Part shown: one piece after another, positions 56,157-64,000 of the stretch | How the letters are laid out: every line of letters begins with the position of its first letter | How positions within the stretch are numbered: position 1 is the stretch's first letter | DNA from: Phormidium tenue FACHB-1052 | GTDB taxonomy: Bacteria; Cyanobacteriota; Cyanobacteriia; Phormidesmidales; Phormidesmidaceae | Length of the DNA stretch: 64,000 nucleotides | NCBI RefSeq assembly: GCF_014696675.1 | Contig: NZ_JACJQN010000009.1 | Coordinates: 62,001 to 126,000, forward strand | Reading direction: 5' to 3' | The notes under the pieces: model-generated | Told to the model about the DNA's origin: nothing | Databases searched by the model: none | The model's input: the letters and a program-made list of their open reading frames with translations, nothing else | Program-made: the position numbers and the translations under genes

Positions 56157-57398
56157 CTAGGTCGTGTATTCGGCGTTGATCTTGACGTAGTCGTAGCTCA
56201 GATCGCAGCCCCAGGCCTGGCCGCTGCCGGGGCCATCGCCAATGCTGACCCCAATGGCAACGGTGTCGGTCTTCAAATAGTCGCCCTGGGTGGCCGCCGT
56301 CAGGTAGGCGCTGGCGGCGGGGCGATCGAAGCCCAGGGGTTGGCCGTGCTCCATCAGCAAAAAGTCGCCTAGCTGGATTCGCAGGTCGCTCTGGTCAAAG
56401 GTGACACCGGCTCGGCCAGCGGCGGCGGCAATGCGGCCCCAGTTGGGGTCGTGGCCAAAGATGGCCGCCTTGACTAGGGATGACCCGGCAATGGTCTTGG
56501 CCACCTGACCGGCGGCAGCGGCGGTAACGGCCCCGGTGACGGTGACTTCGATCAGACAGGTGGCCCCTTCGCCGTCGCGGGCGACGCACTTGGCCAGGTA
56601 TTGGCAGACGGCGGTGAGCATGGCTTCGAGCTGGTCGGCCTCAGCCCCTTCGTCGGTGATGGCGGGGGTGCGCGACTCGCCATTGGCTAGGGCGATTAGG
56701 GTGTCGTTGGTGCTGCTGTCGCCGTCTACGGTGATCTGGTTAAAGCTGCGATCGGCGGCGCGGCGCAGCATATCTTGCCACAGGGTAGGCGACACGGTGG
56801 CATCGCAGGTGACAAAGGCCAGCATGGTGGCCATGTTGGGGTGAATCATGCCCGAACCCTTGGCGATGCCGCCGATACGCACGGGGCGATCGCCAATCGT
56901 AGTTTCCATAGCCACCGACTTGGGCACCAGATCGGTAGTGATGATCGCTCCAGCGGCAGCATCGGAGCCTTCGGACGACAGACTTTCAACCAGCTTGGGA
57001 ATGCCTGCCTTCAGCTGTTCCATTTTGATCCGCTGGCCGATTACCCCGGTAGAAGCGATCAGCACGGCCTCGGGGGGCAGGTTGAGAGCCGAGCCGAGGG
57101 AGGCGGCGCTTTCGACCGTATCGACCCAGCCCTGGTTGCCGGTGCAGGCGTTGGCCTGACCGGCGTTGATCAGAATGGCGCGGGCGCTGGGGCGAGCTTC
57201 GAGGCGCTGGCGGCAGTAGTCAACGCAGGCGGCGCGCACGTGGCTAGTGGTGAAGACCCCCGCTGCGATCGCCTCACAGTCCGAGTAAATTAAAGCCAAA
57301 TCAGGCGCACCAGAGGGTTTGAGCCCTGCGGTAATCCCTGCGGCCTGGAATCCTTTGGGTGCCGTAATGCCCCCCTCAATCACCCGCCAGTCTGCCAT
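56157..57398 (-). CDS. argJ: Bifunctional ornithine acetyltransferase/N-acetylglutamate synthase
   Basis: 413 residues. ArgJ moves the acetyl group from N-acetylornithine to glutamate in arginine synthesis. The self-cleavage and nucleophile motif is present ([15 protein letters not shown]; the Thr after MA becomes the N-terminal nucleophile of the beta chain). [13 protein letters not shown]-type ([14 protein letters not shown]) and DGDSSTNDT are also typical. The C-terminus is [10 protein letters not shown], as in cyanobacterial ArgJ. It is monocistronic. Confidence 0.95.
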   Translation of the reverse strand: MADWRVIEGGITAPKGFQAAGITAGLKPSGAPDLALIYSDCEAIAAGVFTTSHVRAACVDYCRQRLEARPSARAILINAGQANACTGNQGWVDTVESAASLGSALNLPPEAVLIASTGVIGQRIKMEQLKAGIPKLVESLSSEGSDAAAGAIITTDLVPKSVAMETTIGDRPVRIGGIAKGSGMIHPNMATMLAFVTCDATVSPTLWQDMLRRAADRSFNQITVDGDSSTNDTLIALANGESRTPAITDEGAEADQLEAMLTAVCQYLAKCVARDGEGATCLIEVTVTGAVTAAAAGQVAKTIAGSSLVKAAIFGHDPNWGRIAAAAGRAGVTFDQSDLRIQLGDFLLMEHGQPLGFDRPAASAYLTAATQGDYLKTDTVAIGVSIGDGPGSGQAWGCDLSYDYVKINAEYTT

Positions 57399-57642
57399 GC
57401 TGTTGTTACCCCATAGGTCTGCCGGGGATTATACCAAGCTTCACGGGTAAGGAATCTGCAACTGCCTGGAGGAGCGGGCAACAATACCTCTAACCCGTTC
57501 GTTAGTCGCTTTCTCACCATTCACGTTGGGTTGCTATAGGCCAATTAACAATCTGACTGACAGGCGGGATTAAGGGTTGGAGTGGGTGGTTAGATTTGCC
57601 GTGAGCCTAGTGCAGGTTTGGCGTTGTTTTTGCTAATTGGTC

Positions 57643-58113
57643 ATGAAAATCCGTTTCTTTTTACTGAGTTTGGCTTTGGTGATGGTGGGCTGCGCGTGGC
57701 AGAGCACTGCCGCAGATGAGCCGTCTTCTGCCAGTATCGAGTCTACCCAAGCTCAATGCCAACGGTTTAACACTTCCCTAACTCGTTTTAACGAGCGTTT
57801 CACGTCATCAGAACATGATCGCAGCAATAGTCAGCCGGAGCTGGTGGAAAGTCTGGTTGCAGTTTTGAATAGTGAAATTCAACAGTTAGAGGAGCAGAGC
57901 TTCGCAGATACTACTCTCCAGGGGCTTTATCAGCAGACGCTGGGTAGCATTATGGTCACTCGTGACTTTATGGTTGACTATCTGGAGGCGACTGAGCGAG
58001 GCGATCAGGCGGCAGCGGATGCGGCTCTTGGCAGTTCGCAAGGGATGGCTTACGACGAAATCCATGGACTATATGGATGGGTTGAGCCATTTGCTCAATA
58101 TTGCGGATACTAG
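57643..58113 (+). CDS. Small lipoprotein of unknown function
   Basis: 156 residues from ATG 57643. The signal ends in a lipobox MVGC (Cys17), so it is membrane-anchored through lipid. The mature part is helical and polar (RFNTSLTRFNERF, LVAVLNSEIQQLEEQ, FMVDYLEATERGDQAAAD). Two Cys remain in the mature part (QCQRF, QYCGY), possibly a disulfide. I recognise no family. A second lipoprotein-like reading frame overlaps its end. Confidence 0.65.
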   Translation: MKIRFFLLSLALVMVGCAWQSTAADEPSSASIESTQAQCQRFNTSLTRFNERFTSSEHDRSNSQPELVESLVAVLNSEIQQLEEQSFADTTLQGLYQQTLGSIMVTRDFMVDYLEATERGDQAAADAALGSSQGMAYDEIHGLYGWVEPFAQYCGY

Positions 58114-58199
58114 ACAGAATCAAAAAACGCATCACTGCCTTTCTGCTCGTTGCAATGATTGTGGTGGTGTCTGGTTGTAGGGAAGCAGCAGCGCAATAA
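58101..58199 (+). CDS. Possible 32-residue lipoprotein (entericidin-like)
   Basis: A short frame with a TTG start: a basic N-terminus (RIKKR), a hydrophobic core (ITAFLLVAMIVVV), and lipobox VSGC, then REAAAQ and a stop. It has the plan of tiny bacterial lipoproteins. It overlaps the end of the lipoprotein gene before it by 13 bases in another frame. No ribosome site is obvious, so it may be a fragment. Confidence 0.35.
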   Translation: MRILDRIKKRITAFLLVAMIVVVSGCREAAAQ

Positions 58200-58228
58200 G
58201 CGCTAACCGTTGGATCGCCCTACGCAAA

Positions 58229-58621
58229 TCAGGATAACGAATGTATCAGAAACGCAAATTCATCGACGACCTGGCCACCGATCAGGTGCTCTTGAATAAT
58301 GCGCTCGATTACCGCTGGAGTGGCGCTGTGGTACCAGACGCCGTCGGGATAGACAAGCAAGATAGGGCCTTTGTGGCAAACCCGCAGGCAGTTGGCCTTG
58401 GTGCGAAAGACTGAGGTTGGCCGCTCGGCGGTGGGTCGATCTAGCCCCAGTTCCTTTAAACGGTTTTTGAGATAGTCCCAGGCGACAATGCTCTCGGCTT
58501 TGTCGCAGCACTTGGGTTTGGTCTGGTCGGCACAGATCAACACGTGGTGCTGAATGGTGTTGAGCGCCAGGGCTTCTACACAGGCGGCCAGAGAATCACA
58601 GGCATCGGGAGCATTACTCAT
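58229..58621 (-). CDS. Thioredoxin-like 2Fe-2S ferredoxin
   Basis: 130 residues from ATG 58621. The pattern [15 protein letters not shown], then [24 protein letters not shown], is the thioredoxin-like 2Fe-2S ferredoxin family with four conserved Cys (ICADQ, KCC, NCLRVC). It carries electrons; a partner is unknown. Its start overlaps the stop of minE by eight bases, so it is the last gene of the min operon. Function in division is not implied. Confidence 0.88.
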   Translation of the reverse strand: MSNAPDACDSLAACVEALALNTIQHHVLICADQTKPKCCDKAESIVAWDYLKNRLKELGLDRPTAERPTSVFRTKANCLRVCHKGPILLVYPDGVWYHSATPAVIERIIQEHLIGGQVVDEFAFLIHSLS

Positions 58622-59093
58622 CACTGGGGGCAGCAGGTTTGGTGGGATCGGTGAACGGTGGGGGTTCGGTGGATGCTGCGGGATTGGGGGACGCTGTGGG
58701 TTCCACAGCCTTGTCGGGTTCAGTTTCAGAGGAGGCAACGCTGGTAGTAGCTTCAGCCGCAGGCGCTGGTTCGGCAGCAGATTCAGGCGCAGTGGCAGGG
58801 GGAACAATCGCTTCGACTGGGGGCATCTCAGGGCGCACCCGGCGAATGGGCAGGTTGGCAATCAGTGCCGTCATCCGCTGGTCACTTTCGAGGGTGAATT
58901 CTAAATGCTCTTGGTCGAGTTCGACGTAGCGAGAAACGACTTCGAGAATCTCTTTGCGCATTTTTTCGACCATCTCGGGTGTGAGGTCGGCGCGATCGTG
59001 GGCCAGCACAAATTGTAGCCTCTGCTTGACCTCGGCTCTGGGGGTCAGATTACGGCTGCGGTTAAACAGCTTATCGAGAAGTTCGCTTAGCAT
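58614..59093 (-). CDS. minE: MinE, cell division topological specificity factor
   Basis: 159 residues from ATG 59093; usual MinE is 85-100. Residues about 1-85 are Min[31 protein letters not shown]-type ([20 protein letters not shown]), [16 protein letters not shown]-type ([16 protein letters not shown]). It sets the division site by releasing MinD from the membrane. The last 65 residues are a Pro/Ala/Thr/Glu-rich tail that is probably disordered. It follows minD by about 50 bases. Confidence 0.93.
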   Translation of the reverse strand: MLSELLDKLFNRSRNLTPRAEVKQRLQFVLAHDRADLTPEMVEKMRKEILEVVSRYVELDQEHLEFTLESDQRMTALIANLPIRRVRPEMPPVEAIVPPATAPESAAEPAPAAEATTSVASSETEPDKAVEPTASPNPAASTEPPPFTDPTKPAAPSDE

Positions 59094-59146
59094 CGGCACT
59101 GGCGGCTAGGTAGAAAAAACATCAAACACCATGGCAATAACTGGCC

Positions 59147-59944
59147 CTAGCCCCGAAAGAAGCGGCGCAGGCGGCTGAACAAGTCGTCGTGGGTAGCGTT
59201 GAGGTCGATCAAGGGCACCTCTTCACCCAGTAGGCGGCGAGCCACGTTGTTAAAGGCGACTCCAGCCAGGGAGAGCTGCTTGTCGAGCACCAGGGGCTCG
59301 CCCCGGTTAGAGGAGACAATCACTCGCTCGTCGTCGGGCACCACGCCCAACAGGGGCACGGCGAGAATATCGAGCACGTCGCGCACCGACATCATCTGGT
59401 CTTCTTGCACCATCTTGGGCTTGATGCGGTTGATCAGCAGCTTGGTGAACTTGACATCGTTGGCTTCAAGCAGGCCGATGACACGATCGGCGTCGCGCAC
59501 GGCAGAAATTTCGGGGGTGGTGACGACGATCGCCTCTTTGGCCGGGGCGATCGCATTCTGAAACCCCATCTCAATGCCCGCTGGACAGTCGATCAAAATA
59601 AAGTCATGGCTGGGGGCCAGACCCGCCACCAGCTGCTTCATCTGGTCGGGGGTGATGGCCTCTTTGTTGCGGTTTTGGGCCGCCGCCAGCAAACCCAGGG
59701 TGGGCTGGCGCTTGTCTTTGACCAGGGCTTTTTCGACTGTGCAGTCGCCCGCCAGCACGTCGAGGGCGGTGTAGACGATGCGATTCTCTAAGCCCAGCAG
59801 CAGGTCAAGGTTGCGCAGGCCAAAGTCGGCATCGACGACGGCGACCCGCTGGTTACGCTGGGCCAGGGCCATGCCCAGGTTGGCGGTGCAGGTGCTCTTG
59901 CCAACGCCCCCTTTGCCCGAGGTCATTACGATAATGCGAGTCAT
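59147..59944 (-). CDS. minD: Septum-site ATPase MinD
   Basis: 265 residues from ATG 59944. Deviant Walker A GKGGVGKST, VDADFGLRNLDLLLG, and IDCPAGIE are present. The C-terminal amphipathic helix (LFSRLRRFFRG) binds the membrane. MinD recruits MinC and is displaced by MinE. The order minC-minD-minE on the minus strand is normal; the minC-minD gap of about 200 bases holds a MITE-like element. Confidence 0.97.
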   Translation of the reverse strand: MTRIIVMTSGKGGVGKSTCTANLGMALAQRNQRVAVVDADFGLRNLDLLLGLENRIVYTALDVLAGDCTVEKALVKDKRQPTLGLLAAAQNRNKEAITPDQMKQLVAGLAPSHDFILIDCPAGIEMGFQNAIAPAKEAIVVTTPEISAVRDADRVIGLLEANDVKFTKLLINRIKPKMVQEDQMMSVRDVLDILAVPLLGVVPDDERVIVSSNRGEPLVLDKQLSLAGVAFNNVARRLLGEEVPLIDLNATHDDLFSRLRRFFRG

Positions 59945-60038
59945 GGACGAACCCAACTTTCCTTAAAGAACCAACTACCCGACGAAAACAACCGTTAATA
60001 ATACGCTATGGGTGCAGGCTGAGAACTGCGAATTTAGA

Positions 60039-60111
60039 GGATCCCCCCTGCCCCCTAAAAAAGGGGGGTATGTGAGGTTGTGGCTACAGAAAGATTTGGG
60101 GGGAGCGATCC
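60039..60111. mobile_element. MITE-like element between minC and minD
   Basis: It begins ggatcccccc and ends gcgatcc with a central hairpin, ccccctaaaaaagggggg (about 60051-60068). It is the same type as 19734-19863 but shorter. Located inside the min operon, it may weaken or end transcription from minC. Confidence 0.5.
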
Positions 60112-60145
60112 TGAAGTTTCTCACGACACTACGACGCTCTAGAGC

Positions 60146-61105
60146 CTAGACCTTAAAGGCATCGGTGAGCTGTGCGCCCTGCTCTAGGGTGGCGTTGAAG
60201 TGCTGCTGGGCAAAAGCCTGGGCCTGGGCAATGCGAATGCCGTTATCGCCCACGTAGGCCACCTCGGGTAAGTAGTCTCCGGTGGGGCCATCGGGGGCAC
60301 GGGCTACCAGATCGGCTAGACGCAGCTGAGTAGGGTGCATTTGCAGGGCCATGATGCAGCGGCTGCGATCGCCCCCTGACCCTGCATGAGCCGTCCCGCG
60401 CAACCGCCCCCACACCAAAATGTCGCCCTCCGCTACTAGCGAGCTGCCGGGGTTGACATCCCCCATCACCACAATCGTGCCGGGATGGCGAATCTCGACC
60501 CCGCCCCGCAGGGTGGTTTGCAGATACAGCGGTTCAGCTAGGGGCTTGCCGGGGGCTGGTGGCGACTGCACCAGGGTATCTTCTGCTTCAAGCTGATCTA
60601 CGGAGTAGCCTGCGGCCACGGCGGCCATGGCGGTCTGACGGCGGCTGGTGGCAACCCGCTTGAGGGTAAGCTGGGCGGCGGTGAGAATTTCTTCTAACGC
60701 CTGGAGCTGACGGGCATCGAGCAGGCGATCGCGGGCAGCCAGGTGCACCACCGTATTGGGCTGCCAAAAGGGTTCACCGCCATTCAGCCGCTGCTTAAAG
60801 TGCTGCAGAAGCTCGCCCCACGACAGGGCACCCCCTTCAGCCTCAACCTGGGGACCGTTGGGCATGAGCAGCACCAGGCGATCGCCGTCGTTGCGCAGCC
60901 GCAGCTGGGTGCGAGGGTCGATCGGGGGCACAGGTGTAGGGGGCGCAGAGTCCGCCGCATCTGGGGTCTCTGGAGTCTCAAGGGAGCCCATATTAGAGGC
61001 CGCCGGGATATTGGAATCGGCCTGGGCCGAGGCTTCGACCGGAGCCGTATCTGGGGCGGCGGCGGCCTCGGTTGTGGCTAGGGAAGCAGAGTCGTCAGGA
61101 ACCAT
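60146..61105 (-). CDS. minC: Septum-site inhibitor MinC
   Basis: 319 residues. The N-terminal about 65 residues are an Ala/Pro/Asp-rich disordered region not present in E. coli MinC. A MinC N-domain follows (about 65-150), and the C-terminal beta-helix domain is clear (LYLQTTLRGGVEIRHPGTIVVMGDVNPGSSLVAEGDILVWGRLRGTAHAG, seen as shorter blocks). The C-domain binds MinD and FtsZ. It is first of the min operon, with a long upstream region. Confidence 0.95.
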   Translation of the reverse strand: MVPDDSASLATTEAAAAPDTAPVEASAQADSNIPAASNMGSLETPETPDAADSAPPTPVPPIDPRTQLRLRNDGDRLVLLMPNGPQVEAEGGALSWGELLQHFKQRLNGGEPFWQPNTVVHLAARDRLLDARQLQALEEILTAAQLTLKRVATSRRQTAMAAVAAGYSVDQLEAEDTLVQSPPAPGKPLAEPLYLQTTLRGGVEIRHPGTIVVMGDVNPGSSLVAEGDILVWGRLRGTAHAGSGGDRSRCIMALQMHPTQLRLADLVARAPDGPTGDYLPEVAYVGDNGIRIAQAQAFAQQHFNATLEQGAQLTDAFKV

Positions 61106-61204
61106 AGGGGTTTGAGGAGGTTGAAGACACCGGCTTAGGCCCGGTGCTGCCTATGGTAGATCACGGTGGTAGGGATGGCGGGTCGGTTAAGGTCGGTTTT
61201 CCCC

Positions 61205-61235
61205 TTGCGGTTTGCCCCGGGCTGTTGGTTATAGT
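61205..61235 (+). promoter_or_regulatory. Probable promoter of the 6S RNA
   Basis: -10 box TATAGT (61230-61235) with a possible -35 TTGCGG (61205-61210) 19 bases upstream. The expected start point is about 61241-61242, where the closing stem of the RNA begins. Confidence 0.5.
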
Positions 61236-61240
61236 AGAGG

Positions 61241-61428
61241 AGGTCTCACTACGGCGTTGGTGACTACCAACAATGTTTGTCGATCTATGTTTGTTCCGAA
61301 CGGGAGCCAAGTTGCACCGGCGGCAGTAAACCGAGCTTGTACTCGGAAACTTTAAGCCAAATGCCACGGCACCCCCCTGGTTTTCCCAGGTCGGAAACTG
61401 AGGTAAGACGGCGTTGCGGTGAGGCCTT
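61241..61428 (+). ncRNA. ssrS: Probable 6S RNA
   Basis: About 187 bases in a 464-base gap with no reading frame of note. The closing stem GGTCTCAC (61242-61249) / GTGAGGCC (61419-61426) pairs with one wobble. A hairpin CCTGGTTTTCCCAGG lies in the 3' half, as in 6S RNA, and an AACTTTAAGCC stretch lies where E. coli 6S has a similar AAGCCTTAAAAC. Length and double-hairpin plan fit 6S RNA, which mimics an open promoter and binds RNA polymerase. A good -10 box precedes it and a terminator follows. I am not sure of the identity; another stable RNA is possible. Confidence 0.6.
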
Positions 61429-61441
61429 CAAGATTTTTGGT

Positions 61442-61470
61442 ATTCCCCTGCCTCTCGTAGGTGGGGGAAT
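61442..61470 (+). terminator. Terminator of the 6S-like RNA
   Basis: attcccctgcct (61442-61453) and aggtgggggaat (61459-61470) form a 12-bp stem with two G-U pairs around ctcgt, followed by TGCTTTT. Confidence 0.8.
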
Positions 61471-61569
61471 TGCTTTTGAAATGTGATTTAGCTTACTTGA
61501 GCGCTAGTATTGACAGCATAGCTAGCCTCAAACCCGAATGCTGCGATCGCTTGGCAAGTCAGTTTTAAG

Positions 61570-62856
61570 GTGGCTTGGTGGTTTCTTGTAGGGCCTGCAC
61601 CGTTGAATTCGGTTGATTTTCCCGCCAGTGTAATTCGTTTAGAGAACGGGCTGACCCTGATCCACCAGGAGATTGCGGCTACGCCCGTGGTAGTGGCCGA
61701 TGTGTGGGTGAAAGCCGGGGCCAGTACCGAACCGGCGGAGTGGGCGGGCATGGCCCACTTTTTAGAGCACATGATTTTTAAGGGCACCGATCAGCTGCCG
61801 CCAGGGGTGTTTGACTACGCGATCGAAACCCAGGGGGGCATGACCAACGCGGCCACCAGCCACGACTACGCCCACTTTTACATCACCATCGCCGCCGACA
61901 TGCTGACGCATACGCTGCCCTATCTGGCCGATCTGCTGCTGCACGCGGCGATCCCCGCCGATGAGTTTGGCCGTGAGCGGCAGGTCGTGCTCGAAGAAAT
62001 TCGTCAGGCCCAGGATGACCCCGACTGGCTGGGCTACCAGGCGATGTCGGAGCTGGTCTATCAAGACCATCCCTACGGTCGGCCAGTGCTGGGTACGGCA
62101 GAAATTTTGCAGCAGCGATCGCCTGAAGAGATGCGCTGCTTTCACCAGGCCCACTACCAGCCCAACAACATGACGGTGGTGATTGCGGGTGGCATTCCCT
62201 TGGAGCCCACGGTAGCTATGGTAAAGCATGCCTTTCGCGGCTTTGCCGCGCCGCCACCCTGCCCAGCTGCGGCGATCGCGCCCATCCCCTGCCTGCCGGG
62301 GGTGCGCCGCGAAACCCTTCACCTGCCGCGCCTTGAGCAGTCGCGCCTGTGCATCGCCTGGCTGGCCCCCGGCATCGCTCAGCTCGAAACCGCCTACGGC
62401 TTAGACCTGCTGGCGGCCATTCTGGCGGAAGGGCGATCGTCTCGCCTGGTGCGCGAGCTGCGGGAAGACCGCCAGCTGGTGCAGGACATTAGCGCCGGAT
62501 TTTCCCTCCAGCGCGATTGCAGTCTGTTTACCATTCAGGCCTGGCTTGACGGTAAGGATGTGGACCGGGTAGAGGCAATTGTGTGCGATCGCATTAGCGA
62601 ACTGGCGGCTAAACCCATTACCGATGCCGAACTGGCCCGCGCCAAACGCCTGCTCTGCAACGACTACGCCTTTTCGACCGAAGCGCCGGGGCAGCTGGCA
62701 GGTCTCTACGGCTACTACGGCACCATTGCCCACGCCGATCGCTGCCTGAGCTACGTTCCCACCCTGAAGCGCTACACCAGCGACCAACTGCAATCGCTCG
62801 CCGCTCAGTACCTCACGCCCTTGCGCTACGTGTCCACTATTCTGCGTCCAGCCTGA
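61570..62856 (+). CDS. M16 family zinc peptidase, active-type
   Basis: 428 residues from GTG 61570. The inverted zinc motif HFLEH (His63, Glu66, His67) and a downstream VVLEEIRQ (the third ligand Glu) make this a catalytically complete M16 subunit. DHPYGRPVLGTAEIL and YGYYGTIAHADRC are typical of the family of paired cyanobacterial processing-peptidase-like genes. The next gene is a homologue without the zinc site. The N-terminal extent is uncertain. Confidence 0.9.
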   Translation: MAWWFLVGPAPLNSVDFPASVIRLENGLTLIHQEIAATPVVVADVWVKAGASTEPAEWAGMAHFLEHMIFKGTDQLPPGVFDYAIETQGGMTNAATSHDYAHFYITIAADMLTHTLPYLADLLLHAAIPADEFGRERQVVLEEIRQAQDDPDWLGYQAMSELVYQDHPYGRPVLGTAEILQQRSPEEMRCFHQAHYQPNNMTVVIAGGIPLEPTVAMVKHAFRGFAAPPPCPAAAIAPIPCLPGVRRETLHLPRLEQSRLCIAWLAPGIAQLETAYGLDLLAAILAEGRSSRLVRELREDRQLVQDISAGFSLQRDCSLFTIQAWLDGKDVDRVEAIVCDRISELAAKPITDAELARAKRLLCNDYAFSTEAPGQLAGLYGYYGTIAHADRCLSYVPTLKRYTSDQLQSLAAQYLTPLRYVSTILRPA

Positions 62857-62965
62857 TGCCGCCTGGGCAGACTATAGTTAGACTGGCCAGCGCCGCGATC
62901 GCCCAGGCCGTCGGTCCAGATCGCTTCAAAATCGTTCACTGTTCTTTTCATTAACCTCTTGCCCT

Positions 62966-64000
62966 GTGACAGCTTCTCTTCTTCAAGCGCCGCGCCTGCA
63001 CCGCACCGTTTTAGACAACGGCCTAACAGTGATTGTTCTCGAAAACCCCGTCGCTGATATTGTCTCCGCTCGGCTGTTTATTCGGGCTGGGAGTGCCTTT
63101 GAGGCTCCCCACCAGGCGGGGCTAGTGAGCTTTTTGATGGGGCTGCTGACCAAGGGCACTGAGACGCTCTCTTCGATGGCGATCGCCGAAACCGTCGAGT
63201 CGGTGGGGGCCAGCCTGGGCACTGATGCCGCCGCCGACTACAGCGTCATCAGCCTCAAAACCGTCTCCGCCGACTTTCCCGAAATCTTTGCCCTGGCCGC
63301 CACCCTGCTGCGGCAGCCCAGCTTTCCCCTCGACGAAATCGACCTGGAGCGGCGACTCACCCTCCAGCAAATTCGCTCCATGCAGGAGCAGCCCTTCACC
63401 ATTGCCTTCAACCGCCTCCGCCAGGACATGTACGGCGAGCACCCCTACGCCCTGCCCGGCATTGGCACCGAGGCCTCGGTTGCGGCCATTACCCAGCAGG
63501 CCCTGAGCGACTTTCATCGCCAGCACATGCGCCCCGACAACGTTGTGGTTACGATTGTGGGCCGCATTAGCCCCGAAGCCGCCCTGGCCCAGGTCGAGAA
63601 GGCCCTGGGAGATTGGCAGGCTCCGGCGATACCAGCTCCGGCCTTGACCCTGCCCTCGGTGACTCCCGCCGCTACCTGCTCAATGGTGGCCCAGGACACC
63701 AACCAGGCGATTGTCATGGTGGGCTACCCAGCAGCCCCGGTAAAGCACCCCGCCTACGCTGCCCTCAAGCTGATCAACACCTACCTAGGCAACGGTCTCT
63801 CTAGCCGCCTATTTGTCGAACTGCGCGAAAAACGGGGCCTAGCCTACGACGTGTCGGCCTTTTACCCCACCCGGCTGGGGCTGTCGCAGTTTGTCGCCTA
63901 CATTGGCACCGCCCCAGAGAATGCCGCTACGGCCCTAGAGGGGCTGCGCTTTGAGGTAGAACGGCTGCAAGAGACGGTGCTCTCCGACGACGAGCTTCAG
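62966..64000 (+). CDS. M16 peptidase homologue without zinc motif (partial)
   Basis: Starts at GTG 62966 and runs off the window (345 codons seen). NGLTVIVLEN, FIRAGSAFEAP and GLSSRLFVELREKRGLAYDVSAF show the M16 fold, but where HxxEH belongs the sequence is HQAGLVSFLMGLLTKGT, so no zinc can be bound. Such inactive partners pair with the active one in M16B peptidases. It lies 109 bases after the active gene in the same direction. Confidence 0.88.
   Translation, partial: MTASLLQAPRLHRTVLDNGLTVIVLENPVADIVSARLFIRAGSAFEAPHQAGLVSFLMGLLTKGTETLSSMAIAETVESVGASLGTDAAADYSVISLKTVSADFPEIFALAATLLRQPSFPLDEIDLERRLTLQQIRSMQEQPFTIAFNRLRQDMYGEHPYALPGIGTEASVAAITQQALSDFHRQHMRPDNVVVTIVGRISPEAALAQVEKALGDWQAPAIPAPALTLPSVTPAATCSMVAQDTNQAIVMVGYPAAPVKHPAYAALKLINTYLGNGLSSRLFVELREKRGLAYDVSAFYPTRLGLSQFVAYIGTAPENAATALEGLRFEVERLQETVLSDDELQ

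Overview
The window is a stretch of cyanobacterial chromosome. The HIP1 octamer GCGATCGC is scattered through it, and the gene content points the same way: a phosphoribulokinase end, a BciB-type 8-vinyl reductase, the minC-minD-minE operon, a gas-vesicle locus, hormogonium-polysaccharide (hps) genes and families typical of cyanobacteria (DUF2721, DUF3611, DUF4336, kinase-WD40 fusions). Gas vesicles together with hpsA-D suggest a filamentous, gliding form of the Leptolyngbya/Nodosilinea kind; that placement is inference. Neither end is a natural boundary: phosphoribulokinase is cut at the left and an M16 peptidase homologue at the right.

Layout. 1-13 kb is mostly housekeeping: prk end, DUF2721, an exported glycine-zipper protein, DUF4336, msrB, a phosphoribosyltransferase, mfd, a type IB topoisomerase and glgX. 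13.4-20.1 kb is an accessory island. It holds a 1274-residue SMEK/NB-ARC STAND protein that resembles anti-phage NLRs and is visibly AT-rich, with remnants of antitoxin-like genes on both sides, a DUF4258/zinc-finger toxin-antitoxin pair, a MITE-like palindromic element and a 12-unit 21-bp tandem repeat. 20.1-32.8 kb has an FHA-linked class A penicillin-binding protein, a CHAT protease-like gene overlapping a SpoIIM-like membrane gene, a membrane cluster (RDD, zinc metallopeptidase), a TIGR01777 epimerase, pdxH, a truncated Uma2 gene, tldD, DUF3611 and fabG. 32.9-39.9 kb is the hpsA-B-C-D operon (minus strand). 40-46 kb has a structured intergenic region, an FtsH-type protease that lacks its first membrane segment, bciB, and a kinase-WD40 protein.

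46.2-55.8 kb is a gas-vesicle locus in two parts: gvpA-C-N-J-(small ORF)-K on the minus strand and gvpF/L-gvpG on the plus strand. A TPR gene, a glutamine-synthetase-family gene and a peptide-binding lipoprotein lie between them. GvpC and GvpN, which are encoded back to back, both end in the same winged-helix-like domain, which the classic forms of these proteins do not have. 55.8-64 kb has tRNA-Gln(UUG), a structured-RNA candidate, argJ, two small lipoproteins, a 2Fe-2S ferredoxin overlapping minE, minD and minC, a probable 6S RNA with promoter and terminator, and a pair of M16 peptidase genes, one with an intact zinc site and one without.

Strongest leads for something undescribed: the SMEK-STAND island, the shared C-terminal domain of GvpC and GvpN, the CHAT-SpoIIM pair, an unassigned folded RNA next to tRNA-Gln, and an intergenic-type repeat that has become part of the mfd reading frame. 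All calls come from reading the sequence and from recalled family knowledge; no database search was run.
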